DNA of 43,035 nt from NCBI GenBank assembly GCA_035296965.1, contig DATGZX010000398.1:1-43035 (forward strand). Direction: 5' to 3'. This DNA comes from DATGZX01 sp035296965. Its GTDB lineage: Bacteria > Planctomycetota > Planctomycetia > Gemmatales > Gemmataceae. Within the stretch, counting starts at the first letter, position 1, and every line of letters begins with the position of its first letter. A model generated the notes under the pieces. That model made no database searches. It was not told the origin of the DNA and saw only the letters and a list, made by a program, of their open reading frames with translations. The translations under genes and the position numbers were made by a program. Below, piece by piece: positions 25,846 to 33,342 of this stretch.

Positions 25846-25893
25846 AGTGTTGAAAAAGGGGTCTGACCCAAGGGATATTCCCCCTTTTTGAAC
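25846..25893. repeat. Shortened GGGGTCTGACCC repeat, upstream of mdh
   Basis: GTGTTGAAAAAGGGGTCTGACCC followed by AAGGGATATT and CCCCCTTTTTGAAC gives an imperfect stem. It resembles the outer arms of the 114-bp element with the interior lost. It ends 21 bp before the mdh ATG. Confidence 0.6.
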
Positions 25894-25914
25894 GCCCTTT
25901 AAGAGAGATTACCT

Positions 25915-26904
25915 ATGGCGGACATTCTTCGCGTTGCGGTGACCGGCGCGGCAGGACAGGTGGCCTATGCGATGTTGGGCCGGCTGGCTTCCGGAGAAGT
26001 TTTCGGGCACGGCAAAAAGATCGTTTTGCAACTGCTCGAAATCACGCCGGCCTTGCCTACGCTCGAAGGTGTAGCCATGGAACTGGACGACTGCAGCTTC
26101 CCGACGCTGCAAGACGTCGTCGTGACCGACGATCCGAACAAGGCCTTCGCGGGTTGCAACTGGGCCTTGCTCGTCGGCTCCTTCCCGCGCAAGCAAGGCA
26201 TGGAACGCAAGGATCTCCTAGGGATCAACGGCAAAATCTTCGTCGGCCAGGGCAAGGCACTAGCTGCCCATGCAGCCAGCGACGTGCGCATCCTGGTTGT
26301 CGGCAATCCGTGCAATACCAATTGCCTCGTGGCCTACCATAACGGCCGGGACATTCCCCACGAGCGCTGGACCGCCATGACCCGGCTCGACCACAATCGG
26401 GCGCGCAACGCTCTTGCCAAGAAGGCCCACGTCGCCAACGAAGCCGTCACCCAGGTCACCATCTGGGGCAACCATAGCAACACGCAATATCCCGACTTTA
26501 CCAATGCCAAGATCAACGGCCGGACGGCGACCGAGGTCATCACCGACCGCAACTGGCTGGAAAACGTATTCGTGCCGCAATGCCAAAACCGCGGGGCATC
26601 CGTCATCAAGGCTCGGGGATCAAGCTCCGCGCTTTCCGCAGCCAACGGCGCCTTGGATCACGTCAAGAGCCTCCTGCAACCTACCCCTGCCAATGATTGG
26701 GTGAGCGCAGCGGTGATCTCGAAAGGACAGTACGGCGTGCCCGCCGGCCTGGTCTTCAGCTATCCCTGCCGAAGCGACGGCAAGGGAAACCTAGCCGTGG
26801 TGGATGGCGTGAAGCTCGACGCGTTCGGGCAGGACAAATTTCAAAAGACACTTCAAGAGCTGCAAGAAGAACGCGACGCAGTGAAGGATTTGTTGGGGGG
26901 CTAA
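25915..26904 (+). CDS. mdh: Malate dehydrogenase
   Basis: 329 residues, of the type-2 (cytosolic/thermophile-like) MDH group. Motifs: VTGAAGQVAYAMLGRLASGE (NAD-binding glycine motif at the N-terminus), ELDDCSFP, GSFPRKQGMERKDLLGIN with the substrate arginines, VVGNPCNTNCLVA, MTRLDHNRARNALAKKA with the catalytic Asp, and IWGNHSNTQYPDF with the catalytic His. It converts malate and NAD+ to oxaloacetate and NADH in the TCA cycle. It is transcribed away from gap; the 186 bp between them contain a shortened repeat and no gene. AAGAGAG lies before the ATG. Confidence 0.96.
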   Translation: MADILRVAVTGAAGQVAYAMLGRLASGEVFGHGKKIVLQLLEITPALPTLEGVAMELDDCSFPTLQDVVVTDDPNKAFAGCNWALLVGSFPRKQGMERKDLLGINGKIFVGQGKALAAHAASDVRILVVGNPCNTNCLVAYHNGRDIPHERWTAMTRLDHNRARNALAKKAHVANEAVTQVTIWGNHSNTQYPDFTNAKINGRTATEVITDRNWLENVFVPQCQNRGASVIKARGSSSALSAANGALDHVKSLLQPTPANDWVSAAVISKGQYGVPAGLVFSYPCRSDGKGNLAVVDGVKLDAFGQDKFQKTLQELQEERDAVKDLLGG

Positions 26905-26916
26905 GTGAAAGCTGAA

Positions 26917-26972
26917 CCCGGCCCCTTACGGGGCTCGGCTCGCCTGCGAGCCGAGCCCCGTAAGGGGCCGGG
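26917..26972. terminator. 26-bp perfect hairpin between converging genes
   Basis: CCCGGCCCCTTACGGGGCTC continues for 26 bp (26917-26942) and pairs exactly with 26947-26972 around the loop CCTG. It begins 13 nt after the mdh stop. It also contains the last codons and the TAA of the converging minus-strand gene. A shared terminator is likely, although no T-run follows. Confidence 0.75.
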
Positions 26973-27993
26973 TGAATACTTCGCTATAAAAGCGGCGCAT
27001 AAATGTGACGGCGCCCCGATATAGCAGATGATGGCCATCCCAGAAGTCATCGTCTTGCACCCAGCCACGGCAGTCGATGACCGGCGAACCGTACTCCTGG
27101 CCGAGCTGCGCCAGATAGTTGCTGAGCAGCGCCTGGGCCGAAGGTGCGTACCATTCGCGAAATGCGCTCGCCTCGGGCATGAGATAAAGCAGCGTTCGGA
27201 TGTTCTGCTCCCGGCAAAGCTCCAGAATCGCCCGCAGCGCACGGTCAGCCTCGGCAGCAATCCGGAAATCCTGCAACTTTTTACGATAGCGCCGACCAGC
27301 GTCCGCTAGCTCTTCCTGGAACTGGCCTGGCGTCACACTTTCGCCAATCGTCCGCCATTCTCCGCTCCGCGGATCCCATAGCCGGTCCCAGCGAGCGCTG
27401 GGGGACAGCCAGCCGGGACCAAGGCCGGCAAGCAAGCCGTTGCGGTACTGCCACCATAACAAGGCTCGGTCGCGCAGGTAATAAGCGTAGGTCTTCCTGC
27501 TTATCGAGTAATGGCAGAGCAGAGGAAAATCGCGTAGCGTTGTCTTGAGCAGCGTGGCGCTCGTGTCATCTTCTGCGAGCGACGGGGGAAAGACTTCCAG
27601 CAGCACCCAGTCCGGACGAATCCCGTCCGCCAGCAGACGCCTCAGAGTCAAGAGATGGAGCAGGGGACTGCTGCCACCGCGGGCGAGATTATAGACCAGC
27701 GGCGCTTTGCCGCCGGGCGTGTCGGCCGGCAGCAGGCTGGGGCGAAATCCCTGTTCGGAGCGCGAACTGCCCAGCACAATCATCAGGGCTCGCCCCGGCT
27801 CCTTGGTCAGGCAGGCACGCAACTGGTTGAGACGACAGCCATACTTCGGATCAAAGAATTCGGGCCTTCTCCATTCCAGAAGCCCGATCCAACAGAGCTG
27901 TGCCGCAACAAAACAGAGCGCTCCCCAAAACAAGGTGTGCGAAGCGCGCCTGCCGAGCCGAATTCTTTTGGGCCAGGGGGTCGGTGCATGCAT
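26926..27993 (-). CDS. SGNH-hydrolase-like membrane-anchored protein
   Basis: 355 residues with one N-terminal transmembrane segment (TLFWGALCFVAAQLCWIGLL, about 20-39) and an exported domain. MIVLGSSRSEQGFRP resembles block I of SGNH/AlgJ-DUF1574-type proteins (nucleophile Ser after Gly), VYNLARGGSSPL resembles block II, and DDFWDGHHLLYRGAVTFM gives the D-x-x-H of the last block. Such proteins are often O-acyl transferases or esterases for exported polysaccharides; no polysaccharide genes are nearby. The last 13 residues (TRPLTGLGSQASR and on) are encoded by the hairpin at 26917-26972. The ATG at 27993 lacks a clear Shine-Dalgarno site. Confidence 0.65.
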   Translation of the reverse strand: MHAPTPWPKRIRLGRRASHTLFWGALCFVAAQLCWIGLLEWRRPEFFDPKYGCRLNQLRACLTKEPGRALMIVLGSSRSEQGFRPSLLPADTPGGKAPLVYNLARGGSSPLLHLLTLRRLLADGIRPDWVLLEVFPPSLAEDDTSATLLKTTLRDFPLLCHYSISRKTYAYYLRDRALLWWQYRNGLLAGLGPGWLSPSARWDRLWDPRSGEWRTIGESVTPGQFQEELADAGRRYRKKLQDFRIAAEADRALRAILELCREQNIRTLLYLMPEASAFREWYAPSAQALLSNYLAQLGQEYGSPVIDCRGWVQDDDFWDGHHLLYRGAVTFMRRFYSEVFTRPLTGLGSQASRAP

Positions 27994-28087
27994 GGAAGGA
28001 GTGCCGTGCGATAGTTGGTTTGCTGGTACGGCCGGGCGGAACTATAGCCCTTCTTCCCGCGTTGAGGCAAGAGGACCCACAGATGAG

Positions 28088-28170
28088 TTGGCGCCATGGG
28101 GAATTGGGGTAAAGTTGGGCCCGTTGAGCCCGCAAGATTCTACTTCAGCCTGGCCGCGACTCGAACCGCC
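28088..28170. repeat. Upstream copy of an 83-bp duplication
   Basis: This stretch matches 28264-28346 at 79 of 83 positions. All four differences are C in this copy and T in the other. On the minus strand it encodes the last nine codons and the stop of the neighbouring S41 peptidase gene (AVRVAARLK, then TAG), so it is a duplicated gene end without the gene. The rest of 27994-28315 holds no gene. Confidence 0.85.
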
Positions 28171-28200
28171 CTGCGCTGTGCGCGGGTCTCTGACCCCGCA

Positions 28201-28257
28201 CTCGGATGACCGCAGGTCTCCCGGCAGTTGCGGCGAGGTCGGGAGACCTGCGCCGAG
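28201..28257. repeat. Hairpin CGCAGGTCTCCCG / CGGGAGACCTGCG
   Basis: 13-bp perfect arms at 28211-28223 and 28240-28252, extended by CTCGG/CCGAG after a bulge. It lies between the two copies of the 83-bp duplication. Confidence 0.65.
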
Positions 28258-28263
28258 CGCTGA

Positions 28264-28346
28264 TTGGCGCCATGGGGAATTGGGGTAAAGTTGGGCCTGT
28301 TGAGCCTGCAAGATTTTACTTCAGCTTGGCCGCGACTCGAACCGCC
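28264..28346. repeat. Downstream copy of an 83-bp duplication, includes gene end
   Basis: It spans the last nine codons and the TAA stop of the S41 peptidase gene plus 52 bp beyond it. It is probably the parent copy because it is joined to the intact gene. Confidence 0.85.
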
Positions 28347-29497
28347 TTTTCCAGTTGCACGTCCTTGCCGGCCGCGTAGGGAAGAGTGTCCGGCACAGCC
28401 ACGTCTGGCTCGACGCCCTTGCCCTCGAGGATTTCGCCGTCGACGCGTACGTCCACCGTGGCCAGGAACAGCAGGGACTGGTCCGAGAGCAATCGCGGGC
28501 TGCCTCCCAGCACAGCGCCGGCGGTCCGCTCGCCGACGAGCGTCGCCCGGCGGTGTTTCTTGAGGGCGTACGAGACTACTTCCTTGCCGCTGCGCGAGCC
28601 TTTGTTGATCAGCACAACCACGGGCTTCCGCCAGGAACTGTCAAAGAGTTGGCTTTCACCGGAACGTTGGATCATCGTCAGGACGGGAACGTCCGGATTG
28701 AAAAGATCCACGAACTTGGGGCTACAACCGCCCCAGCCATTTCGAAAGTCGATGATGAGTGCGTCCGCAGTGCGCAGAGTTGTACGCAGAGATTCCTCCA
28801 GGGCCATGTGATGCTCTTCCCCTGCGCACGAGAAAAGAGAAACGTAGCCGATCTTTTTGCCTTCGTGCTCGATCAGCCTGGCTCCCTTGCGCTGGGCTTC
28901 CAGCCATTCTTGCTTGGGATTGATGTGCCGCGGGGTAACGCGGATTTCCAGCGCCGCCTCTCCCGCGCGCCGCTCGACCTGCAAAACGACTTCCCTGTCC
29001 GCCCGGCCGTGAAACGAGGCGAATGGATCGAAGGGCGCACCATCGGCGCTCAGGATCTTGTCGCCGCGCAGCAGACCCGCTTTCTCGGCCGGGCCATTGG
29101 CGAAAAGAGTGCGCACGAAAATGCCGTCGGGCAAGCGCGCGCAATCGATGCCGATGCTGTCGTACAGGATCTCCGTGGGCCCCGAGAAGATCGCCCGCAG
29201 CATGTAGTATTCCACGTCCTGGGGAGTGTAGTAGCTCGTGTGCGAGGCTTTCAGCTCGGCGAGGACCCTGTTGGTGAGGCGCGCGAACTCGCGACGCGTG
29301 CGGACGCCGGCGGCATAGCGTTCGTGATTCTTGGCCCATTCCTGGCCGCGTTTGGCGTCAAAGAATTGTTTCTTGACGTACTGGACGACCTCCTGGCCGA
29401 GAACGACATAGTCGGCCGCAGGTGCCATGGCCGGTTCGGGAGAGGGGTGGGCAATGGCGAGGAAGCAAAAGCACTGCGCTGCGAAAAAGGCGGTCAT
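28316..29497 (-). CDS. S41 family peptidase with PDZ domain, secreted
   Basis: The ATG at 29495-29497 is chosen: AGGGTGAG precedes it and a signal-like stretch follows (AFFAAQCFCFLAIAHPSPEPA). The 393-residue product has a helical N-domain with LKASHTSYY (His86), a PDZ-like region (about 115-190; FANGPAEKAGLLRGDKILSA) and an S41 core. Ser303 in NKGSRSGKEV is the likely nucleophile, and Glu358 in EILEGKGVEPD the likely third residue; GERTAGAVLGG has no CTP-type lysine. The gene lies 29 bp after the WD40-like membrane gene and is probably cotranscribed with it from a promoter bearing BlaI-type operators. Confidence 0.85.
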   Translation of the reverse strand: MTAFFAAQCFCFLAIAHPSPEPAMAPAADYVVLGQEVVQYVKKQFFDAKRGQEWAKNHERYAAGVRTRREFARLTNRVLAELKASHTSYYTPQDVEYYMLRAIFSGPTEILYDSIGIDCARLPDGIFVRTLFANGPAEKAGLLRGDKILSADGAPFDPFASFHGRADREVVLQVERRAGEAALEIRVTPRHINPKQEWLEAQRKGARLIEHEGKKIGYVSLFSCAGEEHHMALEESLRTTLRTADALIIDFRNGWGGCSPKFVDLFNPDVPVLTMIQRSGESQLFDSSWRKPVVVLINKGSRSGKEVVSYALKKHRRATLVGERTAGAVLGGSPRLLSDQSLLFLATVDVRVDGEILEGKGVEPDVAVPDTLPYAAGKDVQLEKAVRVAAKLK

Positions 29498-29526
29498 CCG
29501 TCTCACCCTGAAATAGTTGTTGCCCT

Positions 29527-30558
29527 TCAGGCAATGAAATCCGCCGGGTGCATAGCGCGGCAGAAGAACCGATTGGTTTGCGCATCCGACCAATGAACGA
29601 AGACCATGAAAGCGGTCCACAGGCCGGCGGCGAGACCCAGCAGGGCAAAGAGCGTGGTCGAATTCAAAGACTGGAGCCAGTGCCAGCGCACGCCGGCAGT
29701 CCAGCGTGGCGGCAAGCGCCAAACCTGTACTTCTTGTTCTTGCGCCGCATACGTAGCCAGGCGCTTGCCGTCTGCTGAGAAGGCAAGGTCCTCGCAGGCG
29801 GGCAAGTCGGCCAGTGCCCTGCCCGACGACAGGTCGACGATCAGCGTTGCCTCACGGTCGGGAAGAAGCGTTCGTGCCCATTCTCCGCCCAGCCAGCGTT
29901 TGAGTCGATCAGCCCGCGGGTCGTGAAGGACACAGCTCAGCGCGAGTAGATCTCCTCCGGGCGCGATAGCAGCAGCGAGAATCGACCCGCAAATGGTAAT
30001 CCTTCCCCGCACCTTCCCCGAGAGGGCGTCACATAGTTGAAGGATTTCGCGCACAGTGCGAAGATCGCCTTCGTTCTGAGTAGCGCCGCTCCGAGCTTCC
30101 CATGTGCCTGCGAAAGAGGACTCGTTGGCGAATCTGCCTCCGCATGCCACGGTGTAGGATCGATTTCCCGAGCGCTGCTGACTCTTCGGAATCGTGGGAG
30201 GATTAGCCGTCTTGCGCAGGACAGTTGCAACAATGCATTGCTCGGCACCAGCCCTTCTCAAAGAATGCTCGGCCTGAGGAATCTCATCCAGCGGCTGTCC
30301 GGTCCCAATATCCCAGCCCGAGAGCGCTTGCAAGTGCGGATAATTGGTAATGATCGTTCGACCTGCTGGGCCGAAGTCCAGAATCGCTGCTCTGCCCGGA
30401 ACCTCGGCAGGCCGGGTCGCCTCATCAAGGGAAATAGTCTGCATGAGCACCGGCTGGCTGAAACGCCATGCCCAGATCAATACCAGCCACGTCAGCAAGA
30501 CTGCCGGGCCCGTCCATTCCCATCGACTTCCCCGCCGCCGCGCAAGTGAGTTGTACAT
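29527..30558 (-). CDS. WD40-like membrane protein of unknown function
   Basis: The ATG at 30556-30558 follows AGGAG at 9 nt, giving 343 residues. One transmembrane segment lies near the N-terminus (WTGPAVLLTWLVLIWAWRF) and another near the C-terminus (LFALLGLAAGLWTAFMVFVHW). The domain between them has WD40/propeller-like blades: AAILDFGPAGRTIIT, ALSGWDIGTGQPLDE, AAAIAPGGDLLALS, and CEDLAFSADGKRLATYAAQEQEVQVWRL written in two parts as CEDLAFSADGKRLA and QEVQVWRL. Only a few blades are recognisable, so the fold is not certain. It is the first gene of a two-gene leftward unit that diverges from blaI. Confidence 0.65.
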   Translation of the reverse strand: MYNSLARRRGSRWEWTGPAVLLTWLVLIWAWRFSQPVLMQTISLDEATRPAEVPGRAAILDFGPAGRTIITNYPHLQALSGWDIGTGQPLDEIPQAEHSLRRAGAEQCIVATVLRKTANPPTIPKSQQRSGNRSYTVACGGRFANESSFAGTWEARSGATQNEGDLRTVREILQLCDALSGKVRGRITICGSILAAAIAPGGDLLALSCVLHDPRADRLKRWLGGEWARTLLPDREATLIVDLSSGRALADLPACEDLAFSADGKRLATYAAQEQEVQVWRLPPRWTAGVRWHWLQSLNSTTLFALLGLAAGLWTAFMVFVHWSDAQTNRFFCRAMHPADFIA

Positions 30559-30682
30559 AAGGATGCTCCTGCCACGGACCTTGCCAGGATCTTCCTCGGG
30601 TTCCGCCAAGTTAGACGCCCTGCCTAGATTGGTGATTCAATCGATTGTCGGCGAGTCCGGCAGCAGCGCCGGCGAGCGCATA

Positions 30683-30699
30683 TCAGACTCATCGTCTGA
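30683..30699. promoter_or_regulatory. Palindromic operator TCAGAC-N5-GTCTGA (left unit, distal)
   Basis: A perfect 6-5-6 palindrome (spacer TCATC), downstream of the leftward promoter. It matches the two sites at the blaI promoter in half-site (AGAC/GTCT) and spacer length. The distance to its partner site is 22 bp. Confidence 0.6.
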
Positions 30700-30700
30700 C

Positions 30701-30729
30701 ATTCTCAGACATACTGTCTCGATTGTCAA
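30701..30729 (-). promoter_or_regulatory. Leftward sigma-70-type promoter with embedded operator
   Basis: On the minus strand, TTGACA (30729-30724), a 17-nt spacer, and GAGAAT (30706-30701). The operator at 30705-30721 starts 2 nt after the -35 and covers the first 2 nt of the -10, exactly as in the blaI promoter. It would give a leader of about 130 nt before the ATG at 30558. Confidence 0.6.
30705..30721. promoter_or_regulatory. Palindromic operator inside the leftward promoter
   Basis: TCAGAC-ATACT-GTCTCG on the plus strand: an imperfect 6-5-6 palindrome located between -35 and -10, so a bound repressor would block RNA polymerase. Confidence 0.6.
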
Positions 30730-30762
30730 GGATCACTATTCGGCAGATTAAACCGACCTCCG

Positions 30763-30895
30763 AGAGTCTATCCGAGAAGCCCCTCTCCCCTGTACTCGGG
30801 GGAGAGGGGTTGGGGTGAGGGGGCACGGTTTTCCCAGGCAAAACCCCCTCTCCCCCGAGTGCAGGAGAGAGAGGAGAGCTTGTCGGACAGACTCT
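30763..30895. repeat. Composite CCCCTC / GAGGGG repeat between divergent units
   Basis: 18-nt terminal inverted repeats (30763-30780 AGAGTCTATCCGAGAAGC; 30878-30895) with two mismatches bracket two GC-rich hairpin units. The units are joined by CACGGTTTTCCCAGGCAAAA, similar to the spacer of the copy inside recC. It separates the two operator-bearing promoters. Confidence 0.8.
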
Positions 30896-30987
30896 AAGAA
30901 CTTGTGTGCCAGCTTGCAAGAAGCCACGGGTGTGGACGGGCCACCGTGCTTTGGTTCCTCCGCCAACGAAAAAACGTTAGGGAATGC

Positions 30988-31016
30988 TTGACAACTTAGA
31001 CGTGGCGTCTTATTAT
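30988..31016 (+). promoter_or_regulatory. blaI promoter
   Basis: TTGACA (30988-30993), a 17-nt spacer, and TATTAT (31011-31016): a near-consensus sigma-70-type promoter. The expected start is near 31023, giving a leader of about 30 nt. Confidence 0.75.
30996..31012. promoter_or_regulatory. BlaI-type operator 1
   Basis: TTAGAC-GTGGC-GTCTTA lies in the promoter spacer, starting 2 nt after the -35 and covering 2 nt of the -10. BlaI/MecI dimers bind palindromes of this general kind; the exact sequence differs from the staphylococcal TACA/TGTA site. Confidence 0.7.
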
Positions 31017-31020
31017 CTTC

Positions 31021-31037
31021 TTAGACAAGTCGTCTAA
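31021..31037. promoter_or_regulatory. BlaI-type operator 2
   Basis: TTAGAC-AAGTC-GTCTAA, a perfect 6-5-6 palindrome over the probable transcription start, 25 bp from operator 1. Two operators at the repressor's own promoter is the usual arrangement for BlaI autoregulation. Confidence 0.7.
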
Positions 31038-31052
31038 CTTCGAGGGATCAAG

Positions 31053-31460
31053 ATGCCACGTACCCCCCAAGATGTCACGGATGCTGAATTGGCAGTCCTG
31101 CAGGTGCTCTGGGAGCACGGCCCGGCGCAGCGCCGGCAGTTGACCGACATCCTTTATCCCGGCACCGGGCTCGCGCACTACACCACAGTGCAGAAACTTC
31201 TGGAGCGGCTGGAGGCGAAGGGTCACGTTGTCCAGCAGCCCGGCGAGGGGCCGCGCACGTATGTCGCGGCCGTCAGTCGCGAGGAATTGATCGGCCGGCG
31301 GCTACGCGCGGTAGCGGACAAGCTGTGCGAGGGCTCGTTGACGCCGCTCCTCACCAACCTGATTCGGGCCGAGGAACTCACGCCGCAGGAACTCCAGGAA
31401 CTGCGCGATTTGATCGACAACCTCAAGAAGACCAATAGGCCCCAGGGCAAACGCCGTTGA
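31053..31460 (+). CDS. BlaI/MecI/CopY family transcriptional repressor
   Basis: 135 residues. The winged helix (about 1-75) reads DVTDAELAVLQVLWEHGPAQ, then TDILYPGTGLAHYTTVQKLLERLEAKG, then GEGPRTYVAAVSREE: the family pattern with the recognition helix around YTTVQKLL. The C-terminal dimerisation helices include LIGRRLRAVADKLCEGSLTPLLTNLI, quoted in parts as LIGRRLRAVADK and GSLTPLLTNLI. Repressors of this family are usually inactivated by proteolysis once the partner M56 sensor is triggered. The partner gene starts 12 nt after the stop. GAGGG precedes the ATG. Two matching operators lie in its promoter, and two more at the divergent unit. Confidence 0.92.
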   Translation: MPRTPQDVTDAELAVLQVLWEHGPAQRRQLTDILYPGTGLAHYTTVQKLLERLEAKGHVVQQPGEGPRTYVAAVSREELIGRRLRAVADKLCEGSLTPLLTNLIRAEELTPQELQELRDLIDNLKKTNRPQGKRR

Positions 31461-31472
31461 AAGGAGCCGGTC

Positions 31473-33293
31473 GTGGACGCTTTCCTGCACATCGGCCTGA
31501 GCAACGCGGTCATGGCGACGATCCTCGCGGTATTTGCGGCATGCAGTGGCTGGATCGTCCGGCGACCGGCATTCACTCATTGCTTGTGGCTTCTCGTTCT
31601 TCTCAAGTTGATTACGCCGCCCGTGCACTCGATTCCTGTACCCTGGCTGGCCGTCGCGCAGGCCGAGCCGAGCCGCGAGGTCCTGATGGAACTGTCGACC
31701 GCCGAAGCGCGACCAGTGCCGCTGGATCCTATGGAAGACAACCCCGTCCCGGCGGCCCGCCAGCAAGGCCAAGTGGACACGTCGCCGGCTTCCGAAAGCC
31801 TGCCGCCGACCCGTGGACTCGGGTGGCAGCCGATAGTCCTCGCATTATGGATTACTGGGTCGGGAGTGTGGTGGGCGGTGGCCGGCGTGCGAGTCAACCG
31901 CTTTCGGAGACTCCTGTGCTACGCGGAACCGGCGCCGCCAGGGGTGCAGTTACAGGCCAGGGAGCTTTCGGCGCGGCTAGGTCTGGCGCGCTCTCCCGGT
32001 GTTTGGTTTTTGACTGCTCCCGTCTCGCCCATGCTTTGGACACTGGCCCGGTCGCCGCGCCTGCTCCTGCCCTTATCGTTGTGGCAGCGCCTGAGTCCGG
32101 ATCAGCAAAGGACCCTGCTCGCTCACGAGCTGGCCCACTTGCGCCGGCGCGATCATTGGATGCGATTTCTGGAACTGTTCGTTCTGGGTCTTTATTGGTG
32201 GCTTCCGGTCGTCTGGTGGGCCAGACGTCAGCTGCGGGAGGCGGAAGAGCAATGCTGTGACGCTTGGGTCGTCTGGGCACTGCCCGATGCAGCCCAGGCG
32301 TATGCCTCCGCTCTCTTGGAGACGGTGACTTTCCTGTCCCAATCACGCTCTGCTCTGCCCCTGGCGGCAAGCGGCATTGGGCACACTTCCTTGTTGCGAA
32401 GGAGACTGACCATGATCATGCGCGGGTCAACACCCAGGGCCCTCTCGGCCGTAGGCTTGTTGAGCATCCTGGGGATGGCAATTGTCTGGCTGCCTCTGCT
32501 GCCTACATGGGCCAGGCCAGAAGCACCTGCTGCTGTAGATGCCGTGACGGAGGAACCCGCGCCGGAACAAGACCCCAAGGGCGCGGAATACCAGGACCTT
32601 TATCAACGTAGGCTCCTGGACGCACAAAAAGTCCTGGCCGACCGAGGGCGAGAGCTTGGCGACCAGATCCAGATGGCGCGGGATGAAGTCGAGCTTCTCC
32701 ACGTTCAACGGCAAATTAAACAGGCTCAGCTGCTTGGAGCGAAGGCGGCCGTCAAACATGCCATGGTGCGGCTGCAAAGGATCGAGCAGTTAGTGAAGAG
32801 TCGGGCAGCTGATGCCACCAGCGCAGAAGAGGCTCGCTCAGACGTGGAAGCGCAACAAGCGCAGCTCGGAGTGAAAGAGGGGGAGCTCCACGAGTCAGAG
32901 GTACGCCTGCAACAGGCGGCACGCCGGGTAAGCGATCTCGAACGCCGCAGGAAGGCGGCCGATCTTCCTGAAAATCAGCCGAAGCCCAACTCCGCGCCTG
33001 AACCACTGCCAAAGGCCCGTGAAGGGCAGTTAAAGAAAAAGTTAGATGGCGACATCGATTTTTATAAGAAGCGATTGGAAGATGAACCTGCGCGAACCTA
33101 CCTGGGCGAGGTGGAGAAAATGGGCAGAGCGCCGCTAGCCCGGGAACAGCAGCTAGAAAAAAAGCTCGATGAAATCATCCGGCAGGTGGAATCGCTACGA
33201 AAGCAGATACGCCAGCGACCCGGTGAGACGGACGAGGGGCAACCCAAGGGAAAATCGGGCGAGACGGACGAGGGGCAACCCAAGGGAAAATAA
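31473..33293 (+). CDS. M56 (BlaR1-like) membrane metallopeptidase with coiled-coil C-terminus
   Basis: The GTG at 31473 follows AAAGGAG. 606 residues. Transmembrane segments lie near 10-28, 35-50, 118-138 and 318-338. The M56 zinc site is LLAHELAHLRRRDHW (HELAH 218-222) with Glu258/259 in EAEEQCCDAW as third ligand. By family role it cuts or triggers loss of the BlaI partner. Unlike BlaR1/MecR1 there is no penicillin-binding sensor: after the last membrane segment comes a long charged coiled coil (about 360-590; QIQMARDEVELLHVQRQIKQ and on). The end is a 12-residue tandem repeat (GETDEGQPKGKS twice), also a DNA repeat. The signal is therefore probably not a beta-lactam. Confidence 0.88.
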   Translation: MDAFLHIGLSNAVMATILAVFAACSGWIVRRPAFTHCLWLLVLLKLITPPVHSIPVPWLAVAQAEPSREVLMELSTAEARPVPLDPMEDNPVPAARQQGQVDTSPASESLPPTRGLGWQPIVLALWITGSGVWWAVAGVRVNRFRRLLCYAEPAPPGVQLQARELSARLGLARSPGVWFLTAPVSPMLWTLARSPRLLLPLSLWQRLSPDQQRTLLAHELAHLRRRDHWMRFLELFVLGLYWWLPVVWWARRQLREAEEQCCDAWVVWALPDAAQAYASALLETVTFLSQSRSALPLAASGIGHTSLLRRRLTMIMRGSTPRALSAVGLLSILGMAIVWLPLLPTWARPEAPAAVDAVTEEPAPEQDPKGAEYQDLYQRRLLDAQKVLADRGRELGDQIQMARDEVELLHVQRQIKQAQLLGAKAAVKHAMVRLQRIEQLVKSRAADATSAEEARSDVEAQQAQLGVKEGELHESEVRLQQAARRVSDLERRRKAADLPENQPKPNSAPEPLPKAREGQLKKKLDGDIDFYKKRLEDEPARTYLGEVEKMGRAPLAREQQLEKKLDEIIRQVESLRKQIRQRPGETDEGQPKGKSGETDEGQPKGK

Positions 33294-33342
33294 GGGTAGT
33301 GCGAACCACGCGAGCAGGTGGGCGTCTTTTCCGTGAATCACC

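Noticed and set aside
28148..28170. tRNA T-arm-like GGTTCGAGTC on the minus strand
   Set aside because: It is part of the duplicated end of the S41 gene and no cloverleaf can be drawn around it.
29498..29722. N-terminal extension of the second S41 peptidase to 29722
   Set aside because: It would overlap the upstream gene in another frame and put the signal peptide inside the protein.
33213..33293. Sequencing or assembly duplication at the end of the M56 gene
   Set aside because: The 36-bp tandem repeat keeps the frame and ends in a stop followed by a normal terminator; it is a plausible natural repeat.
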